Below are positions 35,515 to 44,498 of a stretch of DNA of 64,000 nucleotides, one piece after another. Position numbers and translations under genes: made by a program. Origin of the DNA: UASB124 sp964446935 (lineage in GTDB: Bacteria; Babelota; Babeliae; Babelales; RVW-14); contig CAYUQI010000001.1 of the NCBI GenBank assembly GCA_964446935.1, forward strand, positions 1 through 64,000, in the 5' to 3' direction. The notes under the pieces were generated by a model. The model was not told where the DNA came from. It did not search any database and saw only the letters and a program-made list of their open reading frames with translations. The number at the start of each line of letters is the position of its first letter. Position 1 is the stretch's first letter.

Positions 35515-36762
35515 ATGAATAGTTTAAAGATTTTTTTCCCGCTAATTCTAATAATGAGCGCCTTTATTAGTAATTCAAAACCAGCGTGTAAAGAAATTCA
35601 GAGTGATTTTGCACAACTTCAAAAAAAATTAAAACAAAAATCATCGAACGTTGTAGTTGGAAATCTTGATAAATTTGATGAATTAATAGAAGGCGAAAAA
35701 TTATATGTAACGCCGCACGTATTTTTTGATGATCAAGCGTTTGAATCCTTTCTGAATTTTGTTACTAAGCATACAGAAATAAAGCAACTGATTATTCTTC
35801 CTGTGTTTCCCATGTACGGATGTGAGGATGATTGGTACCCTCATTTTAACATGGGAGGGGTATTGTGTACGTGGGACTTGCCAAAATCATTTGAAGAAGA
35901 TTGGAAGATTTGTTTAGCTGGCGGATGGTTGGATAAATTTAGCCGCCTATGTAAACAGATTTCTCAAAAAACAGAAATCAACATAGCTCTTTTTATTCTT
36001 AAGAAAAATGCCGAAGCATACATCAAAAAAATTCAGCCGGCTTTTTCAGGAAAGAATGTTACATCACAAGTTTCTGATTTCTCATCCTTACACATGGTGA
36101 AGAATATAGATGGTAATCCAGTTTATATTCATGAAATTCCTTCGTTATATCAAGATAACAACTGGGAATGCGGTTACCGCGCGATTTTCCACGCATTTAC
36201 TCTTCATAATCTTTTACGTCAGTTCAAGGGCAAATTCATTCAATCTTTGTATCGGTTGGATTTACAAAGGCAGGCTGAATTTGAAAAGTTTTATCAAAAA
36301 ATTGGTGAGGAGTATCCTAAAATTGCTTCCAAACGTGAACAGCAAAAAAGATTGCATTTTCATAATGGCATTGAGCTTTTAGATATTGTTTTTAAAAATA
36401 AGATAGAGACTATTCCTTATGTAGTCTTAATTGTACAAACACAGGGGTCTAGGGTCAGTGTGTTAGCAGATAATAATCGATTTGGTATGGCCAAAAAAAA
36501 CCTATCTCTCGAGCAACCGCAAATAGTTATTTACAAATCTTTTTCGCATTGGAACTGTTTTGTGTTTACCAAAAAAGCCATATTCGTTGTTGATTCTTCA
36601 AGCGCATATATCTATGTGAATCCAGAAATAGTGATTAACTTTTTCCAGTATTTTATTACGCAATCAAAGCATGTATTTGAAACAGAAAAAGCTGCTGACG
36701 GGGTAGCTAATGCGCTGGTTTTCTGTGATGTACGAAATGTAAAAATCAAAAAAGATGAATAA
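35515..36762 (+). CDS. Exported papain-order cysteine-protease-like protein, copy A
   Basis: 415 residues from ATG 35515, with a G run 5 nt upstream; an in-frame ATG at 35503 is weaker. A signal peptide spans residues 1-24 (ending SNSKPA). The C-terminal half has the order Gln213, Cys219 (in NNWECGYRAIFHAF), His345 (SFSHWNCFVF) and Asp360 (AIFVVDSSS). The Gln-Cys spacing of 6 and His-Asp spacing of 15 match papain-type active sites. The HW...VDS segment also looks like Ulp/SENP peptidases, and WECGYR resembles the UFSP active-site motif. The N-terminal half (60-200) is unfamiliar. It is a tandem paralogue of the next gene but lacks that gene's F-box-like insert. Protease activity and any host role are inferred. 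Confidence 0.65.
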   Translation: MNSLKIFFPLILIMSAFISNSKPACKEIQSDFAQLQKKLKQKSSNVVVGNLDKFDELIEGEKLYVTPHVFFDDQAFESFLNFVTKHTEIKQLIILPVFPMYGCEDDWYPHFNMGGVLCTWDLPKSFEEDWKICLAGGWLDKFSRLCKQISQKTEINIALFILKKNAEAYIKKIQPAFSGKNVTSQVSDFSSLHMVKNIDGNPVYIHEIPSLYQDNNWECGYRAIFHAFTLHNLLRQFKGKFIQSLYRLDLQRQAEFEKFYQKIGEEYPKIASKREQQKRLHFHNGIELLDIVFKNKIETIPYVVLIVQTQGSRVSVLADNNRFGMAKKNLSLEQPQIVIYKSFSHWNCFVFTKKAIFVVDSSSAYIYVNPEIVINFFQYFITQSKHVFETEKAADGVANALVFCDVRNVKIKKDE

Positions 36763-36810
36763 TCTCTGATTAAGCATTGAGATAAATAAAAATATCAAAG
36801 CAGGGGTGTT

Positions 36811-38148
36811 ATGAACATTTTAAGAAGATTCTTACCTTTAATTTTAATAACAAGTGCTTTCACTGGAGATATACGACCAGCATGCCGAGAATTTAGACCA
36901 GAACCGCCACAGAAAAGAAGAAAGTTAAATGACGATTCTGATAAACAGGTAGTATCGAATAGCTGTTTTACCATTAAAATATTTGAGCAAATCGCAACAT
37001 TTTTGAGTAAAAAAGATAAGGCAACGCTTGCAGCAGCATGCAGGTATTTGCACGCGTATCTGGGAGATGTACCGGTTATTGAGAATTTTTATGTGACCCC
37101 ACAAATATTTTTTGATAACAAAGCGTTTGAATGTTTCTTGAAATTTGTTGCGAAGCATCAAGAATTAAAGGAAATCGTCTTTCTTCCTGCTCTGCCTGTC
37201 TATGGTAAAGAAGATGTATGGGAACGTTTCTTTGTTGAAGGGGATGAACACATATGCTATTCATCAGTAAAATTACCAACATTCGATGATGATTGGTATA
37301 GAAATTTAAGTACTGGATGGTTAGATAAATTTAATCGTTTGTGTAAGCAAGTTCCGGTAAATACAAAGATTTATATCGGCCTCTTTATTCCTCAAAAAAA
37401 TGCAACAGTAGCTCTAGAAAAAATCAAACAGATGTCTTTTGGTAGACAGATTATTTCACAAAATTTTGATTATTCACCTATACATATGGTTTTGCATGAG
37501 AATAATGAGCCTGTTTATATTTTTGAAATACCAACGACATTTCAAGGTAATTATAATTTTTGGGAGTGTGGATATTATACAGTTTTTAATGCATGTATTC
37601 TTCATAATGTGTTGAGTAAAATCAATGAAACATCTCCTCATTGTTTATATCGATTAAATTTAAAACGATCAAAAGCGTTTGAAGAGTTTTATCAAGCATT
37701 AGGTAATAAGTATCCAGATGTTGTTTTAAAGCGTAAACAACAAGAAAGATTGCATTTCAGGAAAGGAATGGCGCTTTTTGATGCCGTTTTTTCAAGAAAA
37801 ATAGAGGAAACGCCTAATGTGTTATTAATTGTTCAGGATGGCGGTCTTTCTACTCAGAATTATGACTACAATTGTAAGTATCTGATGACACGCAAATCTT
37901 TTTCTGCCGAAAAGCCTATTTTGGTTATCTTCAAATCTTGGTCTCATTGGAATTGTTTTGTTTTTACTAAAACAGCTATATTCATTGCTGATTCAACCAG
38001 CGCAATTAAATATGCACATCCAAAGCTTCTTATTAATCTTTATCGTTATTTAATTACCCAATCACAGCATATATTTGAAACCAAAGAAGCTGCAGCTGGA
38101 ACAGACAATCCGCTTATTTATTTTAATGTGCGAGACTTATACTTTTAA
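36811..38148 (+). CDS. Exported F-box-like plus papain-order cysteine-protease-like protein, copy B
   Basis: 445 residues. The signal peptide is about residues 1-24 (MNILRRFLPLILITSAF). Next come a basic string PPQKRRKL (32-39), which looks like a monopartite nuclear localisation signal, and an F-box-like helix set (about 52-86, FTIKIFEQIATFLSKKDKAT then AAACRYL). The rest aligns with copy A. Catalytic candidates are Cys253 (FWECGYYTVFNA), His379 (SWSHWNCFVF) and Asp394 (FIADSTS), with Gln245 as a possible oxyanion residue. The Cys-His spacing is 126 residues in both copies. F-boxes recruit Skp1-cullin ubiquitin ligases in eukaryotes and have no known bacterial role, so a host-targeted effector is the leading hypothesis. 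No experimental family assignment is claimed. Confidence 0.65.
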   Translation: MNILRRFLPLILITSAFTGDIRPACREFRPEPPQKRRKLNDDSDKQVVSNSCFTIKIFEQIATFLSKKDKATLAAACRYLHAYLGDVPVIENFYVTPQIFFDNKAFECFLKFVAKHQELKEIVFLPALPVYGKEDVWERFFVEGDEHICYSSVKLPTFDDDWYRNLSTGWLDKFNRLCKQVPVNTKIYIGLFIPQKNATVALEKIKQMSFGRQIISQNFDYSPIHMVLHENNEPVYIFEIPTTFQGNYNFWECGYYTVFNACILHNVLSKINETSPHCLYRLNLKRSKAFEEFYQALGNKYPDVVLKRKQQERLHFRKGMALFDAVFSRKIEETPNVLLIVQDGGLSTQNYDYNCKYLMTRKSFSAEKPILVIFKSWSHWNCFVFTKTAIFIADSTSAIKYAHPKLLINLYRYLITQSQHIFETKEAAAGTDNPLIYFNVRDLYF

Positions 38149-38165
38149 TGCAATATTCCAGGAAT

Positions 38166-38204
38166 AAAAAAAAGGGGACATGGCAATTTGCCACGTCCCC
38201 TTTT
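38166..38204. terminator. Bidirectional intrinsic terminator
   Basis: An A run is followed by GGGGACATGGCA, a short loop, then TGCCACGTCCCC and a T run. The stem has one A-C mismatch. It lies between the convergent protease copy B (plus) and gyrB (minus), so it can end both transcripts. Confidence 0.85.
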
Positions 38205-38220
38205 AACTATCAAAGTATCT

Positions 38221-40668
38221 TTAAATATCCAAGTTCCTTACAAAATGGGCATGCTTTTTAATGTACCCACGACGATCTTCAACATCTTCACCCATCAATG
38301 ATGTAAACCATTGATCTGCTTTTAACGCATCTTCAATGCTAACCTGGAGGAATCTTCGGCGAGCTGGATCCATTGTTGTTTCCCACAGTTGCTCAGGGTT
38401 CATTTCACCAAGACCTTTGTATCTCTGAATCGACATAAGCGCTTTTGCTGTTGCAGTGATGGTATCGCTCAATGTTAGAATACCAGCACCTTGGTGTGTT
38501 GTCTCTTTGCCTTGAAGTTCAAGCATCCATGGCTCCTGATCAAGACGAGCAATTGGTTTGTAAAAATCTAAAAGTTTGGTTGTTTCCTCAGAATTGAAAA
38601 AGCGAGTTGGCACTTCCCACTCACGTTTTTGTTCCTTGAAAGTAATCGAGACTTTTGCTGTTTTAATATCACCTTCAAGGGCAATAGCCCCTTCTCCATT
38701 CTCTTCAGTAGCAGGAATGATTTGATATTTGTTGAAATGAGATGATAACTTATCAATGATTTCACTTTGTTGATATTTACCTTGAGTCCATTCAATTTTG
38801 TGAAGAAAATTAATGAGTTCATGCATGTTGTTCTTAGGTACTTCCATTTGAGTACTGAGTCGCTCTAATTCACCATCATAGGCAAGAATTTGATTAAGAA
38901 CATTTTTCCAATCGTCTGTCTTGAGGGGCTTTTTGTTTATGTGCAGGATAGTATTTTGATCAGCCCAATCGAAGAGAAAACTCTTGAATTCACGTTCATC
39001 TTTAAGGTATCGTTCTGTTTTTCCAATTTTGACCTTGTACAAAGGTGGTTGTGCAATATAAATGAAACCACGGTGAATGAGCGGTTGCATGTAACGGAAA
39101 AAGAACGTTAACAGTAATATTCTGATGTGTGATCCATCGACGTCAGCATCGGTCATAATGGCTATTTTATGATATCGTGCTTTGTCGGGTGTGCATTCCT
39201 CGTTACCAACCCCAACCCCAATAGCGGTTATGAGGTCCTTTATTTCGTTATTGGAAAGGATTCTATCTAAACGTGTTTTTTCTACGTTAATAATTTTACC
39301 TCGTAACGGTAACACGGCTTGGGTAAATCGATCGCGACCTTGTTTAGCTGAACCACCTGCAGAATCACCCTCAACAATATACAACTCTGTTTTTGTTGGA
39401 TCTTCTTCGGAGCAATCAGCTAACTTACCAGGTAATACTGACGTTCCCAGCTCACCTTTGCGACGAGCTAGTTCTCGTGCGCGTTTTGCAGCGGTTCGAG
39501 CTTGCTGTGCAAGCAATGCTTTTTGCAAAATCTTTTTAGCAATGGCTGGGTTTTCTTCAAAATAAGCATCTAATGCTGCATAGACCCATGAATCAACAAC
39601 GCCTTTAACATCGCTGTTTCCTAATCTGCCTTTCGTTTGTCCTTCAAATTGTGGATCAGGTACTTTGACACTAATGATACAGACCAAGCCTTCGCGTACA
39701 TCATCGCTTGAAAGTGATTCATCCTTTAGCAAGTTGTATTTTTGAGCAAAACGATTGCAAACTTTAGTGAGTGCTGATTTGAAGCCTATTTCGTGCGTAC
39801 CGCCATCAGCCGTGCGTATTTGGTTTACAAAGCTGAGTGTTTGATCGTTGTACCCATCATTGTATTGTAGGGCACAATCAAGCACATGCGTTCCATCATC
39901 TTTAAAAATTTGGATAATTTCTTTGAAAAGTGGATTTTTCTTTGCGTTAAGATATTCAACAAATGATGCAATGCCGCCTTCAAAATGGAATAGATGTTCC
40001 TCGCCTGTTCTTTCATCCGAGATGCCAATACGCAATCCCTTTGTAAGGAATGCTAATTCACGTAAGCGTGAGGTAAGGGTTTCAAAATTAAATTGTACGG
40101 TTTCAAAAATTTTAGCATCCGGCCAGAAGCGAACAGATGTGCCGCGTTTATCTGTTGTACCGATTTCCTTGAGCGGTTCTTGTGGTTTTCCATGATCATA
40201 CATTTGTTCATAGATTTTGCTGTTACGGAAAACTTTAAGTTCTAGTTTTGTGGATAAAGCGTTAACAACAGATACACCGACACCATGGAGTCCTCCTGAA
40301 TAGCGATATGCTTCCTTTTCAAATTTACCGCCAGCATGCAGCTTGGTCATAACAACTTCAGCAGCAGACTTTTTTTCGGTTGGATGCATATCAACAGGAA
40401 TACCACGGCCATCATCTTCAACTGAACATGAACCATCAGCATGTAAAACGACGGTGATGTTTTTGCAATATCCTACAAGTGCTTCATCAACAGAGTTGTC
40501 AACCACCTCATAGACAAGATGATGGAGCCCTGTAATATCTGTAGATCCAATGTACATAGCAGGACGTTTGCGTACTGCCTCTAACCCTTCCAGGACTTTA
40601 ATGGCACCAGCGCCATAGTCATTTGCTTCCTGTTCAGAGATTTTCTTTTTTTGTTCTTTATTATCCAT
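38221..40668 (-). CDS. gyrB: DNA gyrase subunit B
   Basis: 815 residues from ATG 40668, which has GGAG 7 nt upstream; an in-frame start at 40701 has no such site. GyrB provides the ATPase and TOPRIM parts of gyrase. The GHKL ATPase domain has VVDNSVDEALVGY, DDGRGIPVDMHP and the YSGGLHGVGVSVVNALS lid. The transducer and TOPRIM domain follow, with EGDSAGGSAKQGRDR and IMTDADVDGSHIR. The C terminus ends with the IQRYKGLGEMNPEQLWETTM motif typical of GyrB/ParE. It has the larger gyrase form with an extra segment between TOPRIM and tail (about 560-720). gyrA is not in the window. Confidence 0.95.
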   Translation of the reverse strand: MDNKEQKKKISEQEANDYGAGAIKVLEGLEAVRKRPAMYIGSTDITGLHHLVYEVVDNSVDEALVGYCKNITVVLHADGSCSVEDDGRGIPVDMHPTEKKSAAEVVMTKLHAGGKFEKEAYRYSGGLHGVGVSVVNALSTKLELKVFRNSKIYEQMYDHGKPQEPLKEIGTTDKRGTSVRFWPDAKIFETVQFNFETLTSRLRELAFLTKGLRIGISDERTGEEHLFHFEGGIASFVEYLNAKKNPLFKEIIQIFKDDGTHVLDCALQYNDGYNDQTLSFVNQIRTADGGTHEIGFKSALTKVCNRFAQKYNLLKDESLSSDDVREGLVCIISVKVPDPQFEGQTKGRLGNSDVKGVVDSWVYAALDAYFEENPAIAKKILQKALLAQQARTAAKRARELARRKGELGTSVLPGKLADCSEEDPTKTELYIVEGDSAGGSAKQGRDRFTQAVLPLRGKIINVEKTRLDRILSNNEIKDLITAIGVGVGNEECTPDKARYHKIAIMTDADVDGSHIRILLLTFFFRYMQPLIHRGFIYIAQPPLYKVKIGKTERYLKDEREFKSFLFDWADQNTILHINKKPLKTDDWKNVLNQILAYDGELERLSTQMEVPKNNMHELINFLHKIEWTQGKYQQSEIIDKLSSHFNKYQIIPATEENGEGAIALEGDIKTAKVSITFKEQKREWEVPTRFFNSEETTKLLDFYKPIARLDQEPWMLELQGKETTHQGAGILTLSDTITATAKALMSIQRYKGLGEMNPEQLWETTMDPARRRFLQVSIEDALKADQWFTSLMGEDVEDRRGYIKKHAHFVRNLDI

Positions 40669-40766
40669 AGGACATACTCCATCAGCTTGTTGCACCTTCA
40701 TCTATGCAACTCAACAAAAAACTTTTAACCATGTAATGATTTAGTGTAGTATAACCAACACCACCC

Positions 40767-40794
40767 TTGGGAAAACTTTGTAAAATAGTATAAC
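40767..40794 (+). promoter_or_regulatory. Predicted promoter for tadA-dksA
   Basis: TTGGGA (40767-40772) and TATAAC (40789-40794) are 16 nt apart, in the divergent gyrB/tadA gap, about 40 nt upstream of tadA. Confidence 0.35.
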
Positions 40795-40837
40795 AAACCC
40801 CGACCTCTGCATCAAAGTATAGATATAAAAGTGACTT

Positions 40838-41308
40838 ATGATTGATAAAAAAGAGCAATATATGATCAAGGCCTTACGGCAGGCTCGTGCTGCGTTACAA
40901 CATGGTGAAGTACCTGTTGGAGCGATTATTGTTAATAAACAAGGAGAAATTATTGCTCGAGGCTACAACAAGGTGGAATCTAAGGGATGTCAATGTGCGC
41001 ATGCAGAGATGATTGCATTGCAGAAAGCATGTAAAAAAACAGGGGATTGGAGATTGAATGGTTGTTGGATCTATGTTACTCTTGAGCCTTGTTTGATGTG
41101 CTTCGGGTTGATTCAGCTTTCCCGCATCGAGGGGCTTGTATATGGAGCCCAATCGCCACTGTTTGGTTGTGGGGTTAGTAAAAAAGGACGTAAGCAACTT
41201 CTTGGTAGTAAGGGGTTGCGAATAATAAAGGGCGTGCGAGATGGAGAATGCGCCAACCTGTTACAGTTGTTTTTTAAGGGTGTGCGTATGCAAAAAGAGA
41301 AAGGATGA
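40838..41308 (+). CDS. tadA: tRNA-specific adenosine deaminase TadA
   Basis: 156 residues, usual size. TadA converts A34 to inosine in tRNA-Arg(ACG). The zinc-dependent deaminase motifs are clear: HAEMIAL (His ligand and catalytic Glu) near residue 55, and EPCLMC (two Cys ligands) near residue 87. The start GEVPVGAIIVN strand is also typical. Its TGA overlaps the ATG of the zinc-finger gene that follows (ATGA), indicating coupling. Confidence 0.93.
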   Translation: MIDKKEQYMIKALRQARAALQHGEVPVGAIIVNKQGEIIARGYNKVESKGCQCAHAEMIALQKACKKTGDWRLNGCWIYVTLEPCLMCFGLIQLSRIEGLVYGAQSPLFGCGVSKKGRKQLLGSKGLRIIKGVRDGECANLLQLFFKGVRMQKEKG

Positions 41309-41655
41309 CCGTGAAGCAGAGAGCTGCATTTATCGAGAAAATGAAAAAAGTATTGGTAAAAAGGAAAGCTGATATGGAAGGACAGTTAACACAATTGTCC
41401 CATGAAAGATTGACCGATGGTGTTGTACAAGATACGGCTGATGAAGTACAATCATTATCTATGGGAAATTTGCAATCTTCTTTGCAGCGCTCAGAAATTG
41501 GAGAATTGCAACTAATGGACGATGCAATAAACCGGATTGAAAGAGGCGAATACGGAGTTTGTATAGATTGTGGAGAGCCGATTTCAGAAAAGAGACTTGA
41601 GAGTTTTCCCTATGCGGCTCGTTGTATTGTATGTCAGGAAGCAGTTGAGCAGTAA
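41305..41655 (+). CDS. DksA/TraR-family C4 zinc-finger protein
   Basis: 116 residues. The N-terminal half is a helical hairpin (about 10-75) as in DksA coiled coils. The C-terminal C4 zinc finger is CIDCGEPISEKRL...CIVC with the usual spacing (about residues 88-112). DksA proteins enter the RNA polymerase secondary channel and, with ppGpp, tune promoters. At the hairpin tip I see DGVVQDTADEVQSL, with acidic residues similar to the DxxDxA tip. It could be DksA itself or a short DksA-like factor. It is co-translated with tadA and upstream of tRNA-Thr. Confidence 0.85.
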   Translation: MTVKQRAAFIEKMKKVLVKRKADMEGQLTQLSHERLTDGVVQDTADEVQSLSMGNLQSSLQRSEIGELQLMDDAINRIERGEYGVCIDCGEPISEKRLESFPYAARCIVCQEAVEQ

Positions 41656-41665
41656 TGTATTTAAT

Positions 41666-41740
<75 letters not shown>

Positions 41741-41863
41741 GCTTTTGCTACTGGATAGTTTCAGCTGGGCAGGCCCTGTAATGAAATTGATAGTTTAAGC
41801 TTGTATATTCTGTATAGTTTTAGTTATTTAAAAGCAAAGGCGGACCAGTTCATATAAAACACC

Positions 41864-41893
41864 CCCTAAAAAACAGCATTTTTAGGGCTTTTT
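41864..41893 (+). terminator. Intrinsic terminator after tRNA-Thr
   Basis: CCCTAAAAA and TTTTTAGGG arms enclose a 6-nt loop and are followed by CTTTTT. It would end the tadA-dksA-tRNA-Thr transcript. Its T tail abuts the -35 element of the next promoter. Confidence 0.75.
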
Positions 41894-41920
41894 GACAAAG
41901 ATAGTTCACTTTTGTAGACT
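41892..41920 (+). promoter_or_regulatory. Predicted sigma-70 promoter for rpsI
   Basis: A consensus TTGACA (41892-41897) is followed 17 nt later by TAGACT (41915-41920). The leader to rpsI at 42014 would be about 85 nt. Confidence 0.6.
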
Positions 41921-42013
41921 GTTTCGTGTTTATTACAGAATCTAAAAGTGTTTGAAAAGATTGTAAAAATAAGGTCAAAATCAAGAACAAGAGACGAGGA
42001 AAAAGAGACACTT

Positions 42014-42418
42014 ATGAATAAGACAGGATCTTCACTTGCCAATCATGGCGTAGGCCGTCGTAAATCTGCAGTTGCTCGTGTATGGTTAAAACCAGGAACG
42101 GGTAAACTTGTAGTTAATGGTAAAAATTATAAAGAATATTTTGATACAGATCTCAATCGTTCCCTGGTGGTTTTTCCATTAAGGGTTTGTGGGCTTGAAA
42201 AGGCTTTCGATGGCAAAGTAAGTGTCATTGGTGGTGGTCTTGCTGGTCAAGCAGATGCTGTTAAGCTTGGCATTGCACGAGCCTTACTCGTTTCTAATAA
42301 AGCGTTACGAAATATTCTACGTCAGCATAGTCTTTTGACCGTTGATGCGCGTGTTAAAGAACGTAAAAAATACGGAAGAAAAGCTGCTCGTAGAAGATTC
42401 CAATTCGTTAAACGTTAA
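42014..42418 (+). CDS. rpsI: Small ribosomal subunit protein uS9
   Basis: 134 residues from ATG 42014; the reading frame stays open upstream to 41948 but those codons are not S9-like. Typical segments are GVGRRKSAVARVWLKPGTG, the GGGLAGQADAVKLGIARALL core, and the basic tail ending KKYGRKAARRRFQFVKR that reaches the P-site tRNA. The usual partner rplM (L13) is not next to it. Upstream is a tRNA and a terminator, so the rplM-rpsI operon is split here. Confidence 0.96.
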   Translation: MNKTGSSLANHGVGRRKSAVARVWLKPGTGKLVVNGKNYKEYFDTDLNRSLVVFPLRVCGLEKAFDGKVSVIGGGLAGQADAVKLGIARALLVSNKALRNILRQHSLLTVDARVKERKKYGRKAARRRFQFVKR

Positions 42419-42477
42419 TATTCTTTTTCTATTATTTTCTACGAAATGTATAGATTTATCATGGTATCATAAAGCAG

Positions 42478-44397
42478 ATGAGTGGAATTATAGCTTGTAT
42501 TGGAAGCAAACCTTGCCGGCAGGCAATTCTTGAAGGTTTGTGTCATCTTGAATGTCGAGAATATGATTCTGCCGGTTTTGCTTGTATCGATAGCAATCAT
42601 GGTCATATCAATTATCATAAAGAAGCGGGCGGCATAGTACCAATCAAGCGGCTTATTGAAGCCATACACTTTGATGGTTCTGTTGGCGTGGCTCATACTC
42701 GTTGGGCGACACATGGAATTGTCGATGAACACAATGCCCATCCTCATTTCAATTGCAATAAAAGTATAGCGGTTGTACATAATGGAATTTTAGAGGCTCA
42801 CGAAGAAATACGCCAAAAGCTTATTGATCAAGGGCATACCTTTACATCATCAACTGATACCGAGGTGGCGGCACATCTTTTGGAAGCACTTGTTGACCAA
42901 TGTAAAGATTTAAAAAAAGCAATTATGGAATTGGTTAAGCGCCTTAAGGGTGCTTATGCTTTGGTTTTTTTATTGGAACAGTTACCAGACAAATTAATTG
43001 TTATTCGTCATCGATCTCCTATGAGCCTGGGTATTGGCAATGGCGAGGTTTATGCAGCATCTGATTTGGTTGCCTTTACTGACAAAACACGTAATGTCAT
43101 TTTTATGCCAGATGATACGGTTGCCTTTTTATCAAAAGATGGTGTTGAATTATATGGATTTGATGGGCGATCGATCCCGTATTATGTCCAGGAAATTGAT
43201 GAATCTTTTTTGACATCTGACAAAGAAGGCTTTGAACATCATTTTCTTAAAGAGATATTAGAGCAGAAGCGTGCCATTAGCAGAACGATATCGTTTTATA
43301 AAGTTATTGGTAATTATAATGAAGCAATTATCGATGATGATATTGCGCTTCAAAAAAACCATCTTCATGTTGATTACAGTGATGCCATTTGGCGACATGT
43401 TGGTCTTACTACCGATATGGTAAAAGATCTTGAACATATTCATTTGATTGGTGCTGGTACGTCATATCACGCATCGTGTATAGCTCGCTTCTTTTTTGAA
43501 CACGTATGTAATATTCCAACGTATGCTCATTTATCGTCTGAGTTTCGTTATGCACCTTTTTTCATTAAGCCAAATGGTGCGTATGTTGTTATATCACAGT
43601 CCGGTGAAACAGCTGATACACTAGAATCTTTGCGTTTGGTTAATTCTTTTGAACAACATACCATTGCGCTCACTAATGTTGCTTCAAGCAATATGGTTCG
43701 TGAGGCAAGTGGTTTTCTGCCAATGCAGGCAGGTCCAGAAATTTCTGGTGCATCAACGAAGGCTTTTTCCGCTCAATTAGCAAGTTTGTATTGGCTTGCG
43801 CACCGTATTGCACTTGATTGTGGTAAGGTAACGCCAGAACAAATGTTAGTAGCCGAAGAATCATTGTTTATTGCCGCTGAAATTTTGGAAGCAGCAATTG
43901 ATGGTTATAAATTTAAAATTGTACAAGAGCTTGCCCCGCATTATGCAACCTATGATCACTTTATTTTTTTGGGACGACACATATCCTATCCACTTGCTCA
44001 AGAAGCAGCGTTCAAAATTTCAGAAATTTCACATGTATTTGCTCAGTGTTATCCTGCAGGTGAATTACGAAATGGTCCTATTTCAATTATCAATGACAAA
44101 GCGCCCGTGGTTTTGTTCTCGGTGTTAGATGATTTGATTTATCAAAAGATGATTGAAAATGCACGTGACATTAAATCACGTAATGGTCACTTGATAGTCT
44201 TTGCATTTGAAGGGCAGCGTGAGCTTATTGAGCTAGCAGATTGTGTATTTGTATTACCTCGTGTTACTCCTATGCTGGCGCCACTTGCCATGACAGGGCT
44301 AATGCAATTTTTTATATATCATATTTCACGTTGTCTTGGTCAGCCTATTGATAAACCGAGAGTTCAGCGTAAACAGGGTTCAATGGATCAGGTCTGA
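42478..44397 (+). CDS. GlmS paralogue lacking the catalytic cysteine
   Basis: 639 residues with full GlmS architecture: an N-terminal Ntn glutaminase domain (1-240) and two SIS isomerase domains (about 300-610). The start is MSGIIACIGS, where glutaminases need MCG with Cys as the processed N-terminal nucleophile; here it is Ser. In the isomerase part, SISEISH-type Glu is kept. The ELKHGP motif, whose His helps open fructose-6-phosphate, reads ELRNGP, and the C-terminal PRNLAKSVTVE tail is altered (PRVQRKQG). The intact copy is at 49711-51576. The protein is therefore unlikely to make GlcN-6-P from glutamine. A regulatory, ammonia-dependent or different isomerase role is possible. The reading frame is intact, so it is not a simple pseudogene. 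Confidence 0.85.
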   Translation: MSGIIACIGSKPCRQAILEGLCHLECREYDSAGFACIDSNHGHINYHKEAGGIVPIKRLIEAIHFDGSVGVAHTRWATHGIVDEHNAHPHFNCNKSIAVVHNGILEAHEEIRQKLIDQGHTFTSSTDTEVAAHLLEALVDQCKDLKKAIMELVKRLKGAYALVFLLEQLPDKLIVIRHRSPMSLGIGNGEVYAASDLVAFTDKTRNVIFMPDDTVAFLSKDGVELYGFDGRSIPYYVQEIDESFLTSDKEGFEHHFLKEILEQKRAISRTISFYKVIGNYNEAIIDDDIALQKNHLHVDYSDAIWRHVGLTTDMVKDLEHIHLIGAGTSYHASCIARFFFEHVCNIPTYAHLSSEFRYAPFFIKPNGAYVVISQSGETADTLESLRLVNSFEQHTIALTNVASSNMVREASGFLPMQAGPEISGASTKAFSAQLASLYWLAHRIALDCGKVTPEQMLVAEESLFIAAEILEAAIDGYKFKIVQELAPHYATYDHFIFLGRHISYPLAQEAAFKISEISHVFAQCYPAGELRNGPISIINDKAPVVLFSVLDDLIYQKMIENARDIKSRNGHLIVFAFEGQRELIELADCVFVLPRVTPMLAPLAMTGLMQFFIYHISRCLGQPIDKPRVQRKQGSMDQV

Positions 44398-44498
44398 TCT
44401 TGTATGACATCCTAGATTCTGGACAAATTTGATATACTTCAGTTACAGTGTTCACGTCATAAACGTTCTTGTGCTGCATATTTATATGAGGGAAGCTC

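Noticed and set aside
36811..38148. Circular permutation of a Ulp1-like protease
   Set aside because: The order Gln-Cys-His-Asp is the ordinary papain order, so permutation is not needed. The Ulp-like HW...DS look may be convergent. Kept only as a similarity note.
42478..44397. GlmS paralogue as a pseudogene
   Set aside because: The frame is intact over the full length with conserved SIS motifs; only specific active-site positions differ.
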